From Coffea arabica (Eukaryota > Streptophyta > Magnoliopsida > Gentianales > Rubiaceae): a stretch of DNA of 64,000 bases. The stretch spans positions 11,540,501 through 11,604,500 of the forward strand of contig NC_092323.1 in assembly GCF_036785885.1 (NCBI RefSeq), given 5' to 3'. Numbering within the stretch: position 1 is the stretch's first letter; each line of letters opens with the position of its first letter. A program made the position numbers and the translations under genes. The notes beneath the pieces are model-generated. The model searched no databases, had not been told where the DNA came from, and saw only the letters and a program-made list of their open reading frames with translations. Below, piece after piece: positions 1 through 10,888 of the stretch.

Positions 1-2272
1 AACACTTCTACTGGCCATACTTGAATCCAGAAAGCTTCACAGCAAGAAAAGTTGAACTTAAAGACGAACTGCAATTAATCTATAAACGACACTCCTGATT
101 GTGACATTCTTTGTTACATCTCATTCTCTCCTTGTTTCTCATCAGAAAGCTGGGCTAAATTTCCTTCTGCGCACTCCGAAAAACGGAGCTACATAACTGA
201 ATGATCACATTATACATCATTTCTTCAAGAAATTACAACCCCTATAAAGATGAAATGCCGAGCAATATTTAGATCAGTAGTATCTATCATGTATTACTGA
301 ACTCTTTCAGATGTAGTGCTTTTTTGGCTGGTTATATGAATTCGAATGTTGCAATTTTCAGCTTTAATTAGCACAAAATGTGGAATGATCCGTCTTTAAC
401 CTGTAGGGGTGTGTGGTAAGGTTGCTTGTAACTAATCTTTCACCAAGCTTTGGCATTTATATCTGGTAGAAGGAATAGGGCAGAAAGACTTTCTTGCATG
501 AACCCTCAGTAGTCAGTACAACCTCTAGAGTAGTAAAAAATTAGGCGAGACAAATAATAGTACAGATCTCCTCCTGTCTCCCCTCTGTAATTGAGTGCAG
601 CCAAAATTGATTTTTAGGTCCACCAACGTTAATCATTGCTAGCCCTTCCCCTCTTCCTCTGTGCATGATCTGTTAACCAGGCTAACGTCTTAAGTTCGCT
701 TTTCAAAACCAGTTACTACGTTGAACTTCTGGAAGAATGTCTACATAATTTCCCGGAGAATGTAGTAATATCTGGTTTGGAGGTTTACCTTCGACCCTCA
801 TACAAGCACAGTTGGATTTCTCCTTTTTCATAGGAATAGTGTATATTGTTATCGTTAGATCAAATATATATATATCTCTTAAAAATATATATATATACAT
901 AATTTTTCTTTTAATTTTTGCTCTTTTTTTTCTTCTCTCTGAAATTACATATCAATAAGGTTGTTCGATTGGCTACTGAAAATCATGGCTTCAGTTATAG
1001 TCAAGGCTAATCTCTCTTAAATTGCGCACAATAACTTTACTATAATGTCCTAAACTTTATTCTTTGAGATGAAACAATAGGATCTATGGCCCCTTTCCCA
1101 CAAATATTCCTTGATTGGTTTTCTTTCCTTTTTTTTTTCTTTTTGATTCTTTTGTGGGACAAGTATTAACCGTCCTCGGCTGTTTATTGGCTATTGTCAT
1201 TAAAGGAAAAAAGAAAGAAGATGAAAAAGAAAAAGGAAGAAAAAAAAAGAACACGTATAGACAAAAGCTTATTAATTGGATCATTCAATAAGCTATATTA
1301 ATTGTTCAAGTTTGCTTTGAACTTTCAATTGCTTATGCACTCTATTAGCCCAATTAGTTAGATGAACTTTTAGCAAATTGACCTCGAGACACAAGATTTC
1401 ATGTTGACTAACATTTTTTTTTTTGACTAACATTTCAAGAGCTAGGTAGCTAGTGGTTGGTTTTGTTTTCATCCGCACAGACATTTTCATTTTTATAAAA
1501 TTATACGAAACTTACAATGCGTTTGTTCTCAACTGATTTTGAAAACTTGATTTTAGCTTACGATTTTTGAAAACCAGCTATTATGTTGTATTTTTTTAAT
1601 TGAATTTTTTTAAAAAAAAAACTGATTTTAGATTTTTTGGGCCCAAAAAACTGATCAAAAGCAGGTTTTAACACACTTTTAAATTCTAATTCTGGCTTAC
1701 TTTTTCATATAGACAAAATTATCCATTAAATTTTAACACAATTACTAAATTAATTAAAAATTTGATAACTTTTTTCACCTTTCTATTTTCTTCATATGCT
1801 CGTCTCATTTTCAGATTCATCTATGTGTCCCTTGATTTTCTCACTAGCATTCAATCTTCATAATAAAATTAATTAATTACATAAAAATCATTTAATTAGC
1901 ACGAAATTCAATTATGTAGCACATAATGGTACCATAGTCATCCTTTTATCAAAATCAATTTTTTAACAAACGCCTATACATTTATTAAAATGAATTTTTT
2001 AACAATAAATGAAAGCACATGATCAGTTATCTTGAAAAATCTAATTTTGAAGAATCAATTTTACAAAATTAGAATTAGTTGAGAACAGACCCAATAACAA
2101 TTGTAATAAAACAAATTATAATTCAACAATCCTAAAATGTTCCTAGAAATAGTGAAAGGAATACTAACATATAAATCTCATAAACAAAAAACTCATATGC
2201 ACTCATGCAAAGGTTAATTCAAAATACTATTAATTTAGTATTAGCCTAAGCAAACCTTACTGTACCACTAAG
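1..2272. other. Intergenic left flank
   Basis: I find no supportable gene here. ORFs are short, AT-biased and show no family motif. The tract holds an interrupted AT microsatellite at about 864-898 and the inverted-repeat element annotated at 1518-2093. The first 800 bases could be the transcribed end of a gene outside the window, but nothing in the sequence proves it. Confidence 0.5.
1518..2093. mobile_element. MITE-like element with inverted ends
   Basis: The left end (tgcgtttgttctcaactgat) matches the reverse complement of the right end (tgggtctgttctcaactaat) at 17 of 20 positions, and the similarity continues more weakly inwards. The interior is AT-rich and non-coding. A target-site duplication could not be settled, so the superfamily is unknown. 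It lies about 300 bp upstream of the plasmodesmata-located protein gene. Confidence 0.6.
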
Positions 2273-2281
2273 CATATAAAG
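2273..2281 (+). promoter_or_regulatory. Putative TATA box of the PDLP gene
   Basis: The motif catataaag lies 120 bases before the start codon at 2401. That spacing would leave a 5' leader of roughly 90 bases, normal for a plant gene. This is inferred from position and motif only. Confidence 0.5.
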
Positions 2282-2400
2282 ACCTACAAGACCTCATCAC
2301 ATGCACTTGTTGTTTTACTACGAAAAGGATAACCAGAGCCACTTCTTGCACTGCATGCAAACCTCATAACCTCCCAAATCTTTGTTTCCCTATCATCAAA

Positions 2401-3567
2401 ATGGCCACCACAGCCACAAAACTCCGTCGTTTCCTCCCCCTCTTCCCCATCTTTCTTTGTCTCTTTTCCCTCTTCATCATCCCTTCTCATTCCTCCTTAG
2501 ACTCTTTCATCTACGGTGGCTGTTCTCAGATAAAATACACCCCAGACTCGCCCTACGAGTCAAATCTAAACTCACTCCTCACTTCCCTGGTTAACTCAGC
2601 CACTTATGCAGCTTACAACAAATATTCCGTCACGGGTTCGAGCCCACAAGATGTTGTCTACGGGCTGTATCAATGCAGGGGCGATTTATCCATGCCTGAT
2701 TGTGCCACATGTGTGACTCGGGCAGTGAGTCAATTCGGTGGCTTGTGTCCGCAGACTTGTGGCGGAGCTCTGCAGTTACAAGGGTGCTTCGTCAAGTACG
2801 ATAACAGTAGCTTTATTGGCCAAGAAGATAAGACTGTCGTGATGAAGAAATGTGGACCGTCCAATGGTTTTGATACTGATGCAATGAACCGTCGTGATGC
2901 GGTTTTGGGGAGCTTGGGTTCGGCTGGTGGGCTGTACAGAGTTGGTGGGGCTCAGGATATTCAAGGGGTAGCGCAATGCGTCGGGGATTTGAGTATGGGA
3001 CAGTGTCAAGATTGTTTATCAGAGGCAATCAAGCGGTTGAAAACTGAGTGTGGAGGAGCTGTTTTTGGTGATATGTTTTTGGGGAAATGTTATGCTAGAT
3101 ATTCTACTAGTGGAGATCATCCTTATGCAGCAAGATCTGGTCATGGTTAGTAATTTACTAGCAATTTTGTGATTTTCTGCAATTACAATTTCACTTTCTA
3201 GCTAAGTTGATTTACTTTAAACTATGGTTGGTTACAATTTGCTCTCTTCTAAGTGCATACCTGTCTATCAGCAGTGGTATTACGCAACTTGCAAGTAATT
3301 TTTGGACAATCTTCTCTTATTTGATATTACAGAATCTTCTCACAGCGATTCTGAGAAGACATTTGCAATTATTATTGGACTATTAGCTGGTGTAGCTCTA
3401 ATTATCATATTAGCAACTTTCATGAGAAGAACGTTTGGTGAAAATGGTAAGTTTTGCGAATTAGATTTACCTTGATCACTTGTCTAATTTTTCCTAGCAT
3501 TTGATATCCAATAATTTGATAACTCACTTTGATTCTCTTTTCCTTTTCCCTTTTTGCAGGTAAATAA
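2401..3567 (+). CDS. Plasmodesmata-located protein (two DUF26 domains)
   Basis: Exons 2401-3145, 3333-3446 and 3560-3567 join in phase to give 288 residues. Both introns are GT..AG, and the last exon adds only the final Gly-Lys and the stop. Residues 1-32 form a hydrophobic signal peptide. Two DUF26 (Gnk2-type) domains follow, each with the C-x8-C-x2-C core: C92/C101/C104 and C193/C202/C205. A single transmembrane helix spans about 258-279, and a short basic tail ends in GENGK. There is no kinase domain. This layout and length define the PDLP family, type I membrane proteins of plasmodesmata that influence callose deposition, cell-to-cell movement and defence in Arabidopsis. The start is the first ATG after the TATA box. 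The exact PDLP paralogue cannot be decided by eye. A cysteine-rich repeat secretory protein is the alternative name, but the membrane anchor favours PDLP. Confidence 0.93.
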
Positions 3568-6257
3568 ATAACCATAGATCCCTCTTGCCAAAGTAACCTG
3601 GAATTAACCAAGAATTTCAAGAATATTTCTTCCCCGACTTATTTTTTTGAAAGCCCTTTTTGCCTTTTTCTTTTGCTGTTGCCCTTCACCTGCGTTTCTG
3701 TTTGGGGATTTGCTTTATGCTTCTATGCGAAAGGAGTTACAGATCGTGGATGAAATCAAGACGGAAAAGATGCCTCTAGATTCTAGGGATATGTGTACTC
3801 TGAAAGCAAAATTCAAGTTAAAGATGGTTAAAAGAGGGATGCCAAGATTCCACCCTTTTCTCCACTTCAACAAAGTTGTATCGTCTAATGTTAAAAAGTG
3901 GCATATTCTTTTGTAAAGGAGCAAATGGCATAGTCTGTATGGTGCTTTTCATCCTTTTATCGTTCAATTGTCACAGCAATTTTTTTTTTCCTGGCGTTTC
4001 TTGTTCATTCATTTAACTTAGGAATTGCATAATGCCATTTTCTGATCAGTTTGAATGAGAGTCCTTCAAACCTTGCCTGCAGTGCCTTGAGAAATTAATA
4101 CAATATATTCTAGACCACCACCACCACGGCAATTGCCACAAACACCTTGAAGCCTTGAACAAAATACTGCCTGCAAATTTTATCTTAGTAGACATAAATA
4201 GCCAAACAACACATATTCCAAGCATTGCAAGAAAACCAGAAATATGAAGGCATGTATATATAGAAACAAAGAATCACGGAAAACAGAGATCATCAATAGC
4301 ATGCGCAAGGTGCATAAGATCAAGATGTAGATGTACTGTGACTATTTAAGAACCTTTGGAGCAAAGGCCAAAGACAAAAGGACACTGCAAAAGCTGACTT
4401 GATCACTTGCTAATTTGCTAGTTGATTTTGTGGGCAGCATTATGATACAATAAGTCTAGGCATTTCCTGGAATTTAGAGCGAAATCCTGTAAGTTTCAGG
4501 GTTATCCCCTGCTTAAAAGCTAAAAGGAGCCTAAGCTTCTGAAAATCTTCTGCTATAGCTGAGGCAAAATATTCTTGATTGGGGTACACGTTGGCCAAGA
4601 TTTTCATCAGAATCATTACTTCATGCGGATGCAACATATATATCCTTCCTCCGTATCTGAGTTCTGAAGCTTAAGTCCATACAACGAAAATCTTATGCAA
4701 ACATAGGACTTCATGGACCATACTATATATTACCGAACATGTAGATGAAACTTTCATGGTTCTGTCATGCTAAAATTGGCAAACAAACATTTGCTCATGT
4801 TTTTCGGTTTTAAAATTTGCTCATGGTTGGCTTTTGCATGAGGCTACTAATAACAGCCAATGAGGGAAAATAAATTCTCAAAAGACTTTTTTTTTGTTTG
4901 TGAAATTATTATATGTTTAGACCCCTAGGCAAAAGAATATGGAAACCTTGTTCTATTATTTGGCACTATCTTTGTCGAGCTTAAATATAGTGGATGACAT
5001 GTAGGCAAACTTTTGACTAAAGTTGTTCTTTTTATGGTACTTTACAGTCTCATATAAAGAAGAATGATTCTGCATATTCTCTCACTAATTATCCAAAGCT
5101 TTTTTCAGATAATACTTAAACAAACACCAAGAATTGATTAATGGGAGATAAAACATAAACTTTCATGGAAAAAAGCAAGACCGTTCATGCATGTAAAAGC
5201 TTTTAGAAACTGTAGAAGACAACCGACTTCACCATCATCAATCATCTCATCAAAAGGACATAACTTTTTGCATGGCTTTATGCTGGAATGAGACACCAGC
5301 CAATATGGCGACCTATTGCTGTAAAGCTCAAATGCCCATGTCAACTTTCAATATACAGAAAATTTTAAGGGGTTTAAGCATCTTCAAGCATAAGTGTGTG
5401 TGTGTTTAGTAACTGTTTCTTTTCTTCTTGCTTTCCTCTATTGATCCTCTTACTTGGAGATCATGCTGAAGCTGTTCCTGTTCCTGTCTAGAGGGGTAGT
5501 CTATGTTTGGGAGAAATTAATAAAACCTCAATAAAAAAGTTGTATCACTATGTATGACTGATCATCCGTTTGATGAGACTTTTGAATCATTCACAAGTTG
5601 GATTTGAACAATTAAATTCTAGTAATTCAGATGGATTGATAAATAACAACAATGACAATATTTTAGCTTTGATTCTTGATGAGTTACCTTTGTAGCTAAG
5701 GAATACACAGCTGTAACCTTTCCCTCCATAGTCCATACTAGCCTTTCCGGAGGACCATGCAGCTACTTTAGAAGATATCCAAAAGGAAGAAAAACCAATC
5801 AAATTTCTTCCAAAAAGAGCATTAACCAAAAAGGGAGAGTAAGGAAGGAGAGCAATGATCAACATTTCAAGCACGAAGCTTTCCCATCAGAACATGATTG
5901 ATCCATATTCTTTTTGGAACAAGGAAATATATGTGTACATGGACGTTTTTCACAACATACGTAATGATATATTGGCATGCAAGGTACAAAAGCTTTACAA
6001 AATTGAGGAAGCAGAAAAAGTCTTTTCCTAATAATAATTTCAGAGATCTCAATCCCTAGCAAAATACTCATTCACGGATCAATGTTTTACTTTTTAATAA
6101 ATTTCCTTGGTTCCTTTTTTTTTGTTTATTTTTTGTTTGAGCTCACCTACACTAAATGATTTTAAAAACACGAAATGCCTAACCGATAAATACAAACATG
6201 GAATCTCCCAAAAATCAGGAGGTGGCTCATCTTTTAATTTGTGCTTGTATATAAGAG

Positions 6258-7392
6258 TTACGAGTTTTTTGCCAAAATAACACTCTTTCTAAAAAATATT
6301 CCCAATGTGATTCACTTTCAAATTTTATTTCCAAATCGATGTTATTGTTATCACCTAATTACCCTGATTGCCATGTAGGATAACAAGAAACGAAAGCTTT
6401 AATCTAGTTTATAGTTTCCAATAAAAACTAAAAATTTAAACTGTTTTATTATAGAGGCACAAGAAAATTGCATAATTTTGATAATTTCCTTATAATTATT
6501 TAAAATAAATTTTACCATTATTGACCTTGCTATTATTGCTCTCTGCAATTTTTTTAAATGTATCAAACTTATTGCATATAGTTTTCAAAAATTAATTTGC
6601 AAAATACAAAAATTGCAATGAACATTATAAGCAATAACAAGAAAAAGTTACAAAAACTTCAAGGCTATCATATTTTTTTATGTTATGCTTCCTACTCCTT
6701 GAAAAGAACTTTTACAAAAAGTAATCAAACTATTGCAATTAAGATAATGCTAAAGTTTCTCAAAAGTAACACAAGCCATTAATTGATGTTGAATAAATGT
6801 GCAAAAATACTTCAAGTATACGAGATTATTTGATTATGTTATAGAGAGGCACAAATGAATATGCTTATATTGAGCATGAATTTTTGTTGTTACGTAGTTT
6901 TCCTCTTAAACATTTTATCAAACACACGGTGTGAGAAATCATTTGTTAAAGCAATTAGTATTCAAAATTTTTTGAAGGCCATAGGAATGTTCAAAAAACT
7001 ACACAATAGAAAAGACAAGAGAATAATCTTCATTTACTTTGAAATTATCAATTCGAGGAGAATATTTTCATCTACAAATACAATATCAGGAATGATAATT
7101 AAGTCTTAGATGTTGTTAATATAAATATTGGCTTTTAACAATTACATTTGACAATGAAAAATAACGAAAGGACACAAAATAATAAAGAAAAAAAAAAGTG
7201 GGAAGGTTCAGAGAGAGAATCAAGGAAGATATTAGTTGGGAAAGAGAGATAGAATGTGCCTCTATCTCTATCCTACCACATATGCAACCTATATGGAAAA
7301 AAAAGAATTATAAAGGTAATAAATTTTAAAATTAGGTTACTTTGGGTATATGTTTCAAAAGAAGAGTTATTTTGGCACTAAACTCTAAGATT
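6258..7392. mobile_element. Candidate TIR element, about 1.1 kb
   Basis: A block near 6258-6310, including ttgccaaaataacactcttt, matches the reverse complement of a block near 7340-7390, which reads gtgccaaaataactcttctt. The blocks are imperfect and the outer limits and target duplication are unresolved. The interior is AT-rich with only short ORFs and no transposase motif. Non-autonomous Mutator-like or hAT-like origins are both possible. Confidence 0.4.
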
Positions 7393-7413
7393 TACTCATT
7401 AAAGATTAATATT

Positions 7414-7543
7414 TCTTACACTGACAGTTTATACACTATCAGCGTTTGATGAATGATAACTACGCAAAATTTGAATTTGAAATTCAATTTTTACATATTA
7501 TCATGGATCCAACGGTGATAGTGTATGTGCTATCAGTGTATAT
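7414..7543. mobile_element. Small MITE with inverted ends
   Basis: The ends cttacactgacagtttatac and, read on the minus strand, atatacactgatagcacata are imperfect inverted repeats, each followed by the shared block acactatca. The element is about 130 bp and non-coding. It lies about 450 bp upstream of the heat-shock element of the HSP gene. Confidence 0.55.
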
Positions 7544-8008
7544 AAAATTTATTCTATTATTAATAGTACGTCACTCAAAGTAGGAATTTTCTTTCTTTCT
7601 GTATGTGAGGCTATTGCTTGCATTTTTTCGCATGAATTATTTAAATAATTCGCACCTTAGCAATTTTAAGTGGACCAACACATGGGGCTCTAAGAGTTGG
7701 GCTACCCATTAGTACACAAAATCTTTGCTCATGCTTTAGTCTAATCAGTCCCCCATTACCTATCCAACACAATCCATTGCTGAACGAGATCGAACGTTTT
7801 TCAGGCAACCCAAAAGAAAGTAGGAAGCAGACACCAGAGTCTATCAAGAATTAGAATGGGCTTGTTGTTGGAAGGGTTATCCATGATATTATTGTCAATG
7901 GATCTAAAACGAAGCTCACAGAGTTATTGCGCAATCCACATGGAGGGAAACTCTGATCATCTCCAAAGTGCCACATCCCATGATTCCCATCCCATCAGGA
8001 TAATGCTA

Positions 8009-8021
8009 GAAGCCTCCAGAA
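8009..8021 (+). promoter_or_regulatory. Heat-shock element upstream of the small HSP gene
   Basis: The sequence GAAgcCTCcaGAA is three alternating 5-bp HSF-binding units with one mismatch (CTC for TTC). It lies 131 bases before the start codon of the heat shock gene. Heat shock factor control is what this family normally shows; here it is inferred from the motif. Confidence 0.6.
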
Positions 8022-8151
8022 TCCAGTCTCTCTAGAGAATCCTATACCTACCCTCTTTAAATTTAAATTGCAAGTTTCTGTTTTGCACCTTTTGGACTGA
8101 ATTCCTTACCCATAAAAACAGCTCGAAAGGATAGCAATAAAGCTAAGATAA

Positions 8152-8712
8152 ATGGCTCTATTTGGTGACCCCTTCAGGCGATTTTTCTGGAGTCCCACCA
8201 TTTATCGCACGTCCCCAGGGTCTTCAGCCCTCCTCGACTGGATTGAATCCCCAGATGCCCACATCTTCAAAATCAACGTTCCAGGCCAGTAATAATTTCG
8301 ATGGCTTGCTTCCTCTTTTTTTTTTTTTTTTTTTTTCTTGTTTTGGGCTTCTGTAATTGATTACTGATTTTGTTCTAATTTCTTTAAACCGCGGTTTTGA
8401 ACAGGGTTTAGCAAGGATGAGATAAAGGTACAAGTGGAAGAAGGGAATGTATTGGTGATAAAGGCGGAAGCAAAAGAGGAGGGTGGTGGGCAGGGGAAGG
8501 AAAAAGATGTGGTGTGGCACGTTGCCGAGAGAGGAGGAGGGATTACAGGAAAGGCAGCTGGGTTTTCCCGGGAGATTGAGTTGCCGGAGGATGTGAAGGC
8601 GGATCAGATCAGGGCAAGTGTGGAGAATGGTGTGCTTACCGTGGTTGTACCAAAGGATACAACTCCTAAGTCTTCTAAAGTCAGGAATGTTAATGTCACT
8701 AGCAAGCTGTAG
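8152..8712 (+). CDS. HSP15.7: Peroxisomal 15.7-kDa-class small heat shock protein
   Basis: Exons 8152-8284 and 8405-8712 give 146 residues. The N-terminal part contains LLDWIESPDAHIFKINVPG. The alpha-crystallin domain (about 33-130) carries the diagnostic NGVLTVVVPK block, and the protein ends in Ser-Lys-Leu, the type 1 peroxisomal targeting signal. This matches the peroxisome-matrix ATP-independent chaperones represented by Arabidopsis HSP15.7 (137 residues). The best reading joins ...NVP to GFSKDEIKV, which needs a GC donor at 8285-8286 with the AG acceptor at 8403-8404. A GT donor at 8289 with an acceptor ending at 8411 also keeps the frame but removes a conserved-region residue. The intron contains a run of about 18 T. 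A heat-shock element lies upstream. Confidence 0.92.
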
Positions 8713-9264
8713 AAGAAATATGATGCACAATCTCGGTGTACTTTAATCCATGTTTAAAGGGCATGCTAATGAAATCCAACATGGAATAAGGAACTATGAT
8801 GTTCGATCAAAGTGTTGTATACCAAATTCTGTTTTTGAGTGCTAGAGTTTGAAATGGAAGTTCTCTTTGAGTTAATCATCAATGCCCTGAATTTATACGA
8901 GCAAAGCAAAGTGGTTGTGTTGGACTTGGAGTGAGATCAGGCAGTTATTAGATGAAAAAGGGCCAAATATCAAGCAGCTTGCAAGTAGTAACGAATCAAG
9001 CTAAGACAAAAATGGAAGCAATGGTCCGAGATTTGAAAAATCAAATAAATCTATCGTGTTTCGGTTCAATTTTATCAAATAATATTTAATTTATATTATA
9101 AGCATATTTTTTAATTTATTTTATATATTTTAATTACTTTTTTATCCTTATATCATCATATATTATCAAAAGTGTTATCGTAATTATTTCAAATTATACG
9201 TTGTTCAATCACACTCAAGAATCCTGTGCAACATTGAATGGTGGTGCAAGAGTTTCGAATGTAG
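8713..9264. other. 3' region of the HSP gene and spacer
   Basis: The first ~200 bases are probably the 3' untranslated region. From about 9076 to 9190 there is a degraded, minus-oriented relative of the MITE family described at 20422-20558, recognised by its run of atcatcatatatt and gtgttatcgtaatt motifs. No ORF is supportable. Confidence 0.45.
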
Positions 9265-9266
9265 TA

Positions 9267-9596
9267 CTCCCTCCGTCCCACTTTGATAGTTCTGTTTCTT
9301 TTTTCACACAGTTTAAGAAAAATTAGTTAATTTTGTTGGAAAAGTAAATTTAGATTACTATTTTCCTAAAATACTTTCACATTAAATATGGTACAACTTT
9401 ATGGGAACTTTAATTGATGGTAAAAAAAAGAATCAACTCTCATTAAATGGGGTAGGCATATAGTAACAACTATTTACATTGAATAAGGGTATTTTAGAAA
9501 AATTAAAATACAACTACATTTTTCAATTAGAAAGTGGATTACAATTTGGGACAGATGAAAAAGGAATACAGGACTATCAAAATGAGACGGAGGGAG
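9267..9596. mobile_element. Stowaway-type MITE (Tc1/mariner)
   Basis: The element opens with CTCCCTCCGTCCCACTTTGA and closes with the inverted counterpart ending ACGGAGGGAG. It is flanked on both sides by the dinucleotide TA (9265-9266 and 9597-9598). Terminal CTCCCTCCGT plus a TA duplication is the signature of plant Stowaway elements. At 330 bp it is non-coding and would rely on a mariner-like transposase elsewhere. Confidence 0.9.
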
Positions 9597-9608
9597 TAGT
9601 ACATAGAG

Positions 9609-10016
9609 ATTTTATACAGTCGTGTGCGAATTTAATGGCTTGTTGAGTTAATATAGCTGATAAATTTAGCCAAAAATTTACTCCTTTTTTTTCGGAAACA
9701 CAACTATTGTATAACATAATATATCCAATACTATGAGCGAGGGGGCGAACCTAAAAAGGTTCAGAAATAATTTGGAAGGGACTGAACCACCACCGGACTA
9801 GACGGGTGCACTACGCACCCGTCTAGATTTTTTGAAGCCAAATCACTTTAAATGTGTGGTGGGAGGCAAGGTTGCCTTAATGGCTGGGTGGTGGACACTG
9901 CCGAAAGGTAATTTTTGCTCCAAAAAAAGGACACAATGACTCAACAAGCCATTAAATCCACGCAGTTGCTACATTAACTCAACAAGCCATTAAATTCGCA
10001 CACGACTGCATAAAAT
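9609..10016. mobile_element. Foldback/MITE element with ~48-bp inverted ends
   Basis: The left arm begins attttatacagtcgtgtgcg and continues through aatggcttgttgagttaat. The right arm is its reverse complement with only about two mismatches over 48 bases. The block ggcttgttgagt also appears a second time, inverted, just inside the right arm near 9938-9955. The interior is non-coding and contains the perfect hairpin at 9798-9826. No target duplication was clear. It sits directly beside the Stowaway element. Confidence 0.75.
9798..9826. repeat. Perfect 12-bp hairpin in mid-element
   Basis: CTAGACGGGTGC, a five-base loop (actac) and GCACCCGTCTAG form a perfect stem. Its centre falls at 9812, the midpoint of the surrounding 408-bp inverted-repeat element. 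It is not followed by a T-run typical of a terminator, and such terminators are not expected in a plant nuclear genome. Confidence 0.85.
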
Positions 10017-10492
10017 ACGTGCCAATACTTAATTTGAGTGTGACGTTTTAGACCAGAGAAGTAGACCAAAATATATTTTTGAAAAGCCAAGTTTAGAAAT
10101 TCTCGTTTCAATTGTTATTTTCAAAAGTTTTTGCAAAAAAAATTGTAACACATCGATTTAATATATGTAAAATAAAAAAAATGATTGGTATAAACTTAAT
10201 CTTTGATATGAGACAATTAATTATGATAAATATGCTCCTAAATTTTTTTTTTTTTGTGTTGTACTTGTACACTTGATAAAAGAACAGAAAAACTGAAAAC
10301 TTGGCAACGAAGAAAAAGAGGAAAAGGAGAATAAAAAACATCATCATTTAACCGCATCACGCAAAATAATACGAATAATACTTGTCCTCTCATCGACTTC
10401 CACGCCTCCTTCCACTCTCTTCTCTTGCTGAAAAATCACAGAGATCTAATCGGCATCAACCTACCCGAATACCCAAATACCCAAATACCGGA

Positions 10493-10888
10493 ATGGCATT
10501 AGAGTGGGTGGTGCTAGGCTACGCTGCTGCAGCTGAAGCAATCATGCTTCTACTCCTCACAGTTCCCGGTCTCGACCCTCTTCGCAAGGGTCTCCTCTCC
10601 GTGACCCGCAGTCTCCTCCGACCCTTTCTCTCAATCGTCCCGTTTTGTCTGTTCCTGTTAATGGACATCTACTGGAAGTACGAGACCAGACCCACTTGTG
10701 AATCCGCTGAATCCTGTACCCCATCTGAGCATCTCCGTCACCAGAAGTCCATCATGAAGTCCCAGCGTAATGCCCTCCTCATCGCCGCCGCTCTCATCTT
10801 CTACTGGCTGCTTTACTCCGTCACTGGTCTGGTTGTTCGTATCGAGCAGTTGAACAAGCGGATTGAGAAGATCAAGGCTCAGGATTGA
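10493..10888 (+). CDS. BAP31-like ER membrane protein
   Basis: A single exon encodes 131 residues. Three hydrophobic segments (about 6-24, 42-60 and 93-115) are followed by a short charged tail ending in KRIEKIKAQD. This is the plant form of B-cell receptor-associated protein 31 (BAP29/31-like), about 130 residues long in Arabidopsis, shorter than the animal proteins because the long coiled-coil tail is missing. Animal BAP31 helps export and quality control of membrane proteins at the ER; the plant role is inferred from the family. The ATG at 10493 was chosen because it gives the family start MALEWVVLGY. The same frame is open upstream to 10382 but has no ATG there. The tail lacks a strict KKXX retrieval signal. 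Confidence 0.9.
   Translation: MALEWVVLGYAAAAEAIMLLLLTVPGLDPLRKGLLSVTRSLLRPFLSIVPFCLFLLMDIYWKYETRPTCESAESCTPSEHLRHQKSIMKSQRNALLIAAALIFYWLLYSVTGLVVRIEQLNKRIEKIKAQD

Larger units (their letters stand above)
3568..8008. other. 3' region of PDLP and intergenic tract
   Basis: The first ~500 bases probably contain the 3' untranslated region of the PDLP gene. The ORF at 3647-3916 begins in it and resembles no family. Minus-strand stretches at about 4440-4637 and 5690-5770 look mildly coding-like but could not be joined into a gene. Two inverted-repeat elements occupy 6258-7392 and 7414-7543. The remainder is AT-rich with no feature I can support. Confidence 0.5.

Noticed and set aside
8224-8730. 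168-codon open frame on the minus strand across the small HSP gene
   Set aside because: It is antisense to the real exons, runs through the intron poly-T tract as a lysine run and shows no family features. It is a shadow of the HSP coding sequence.
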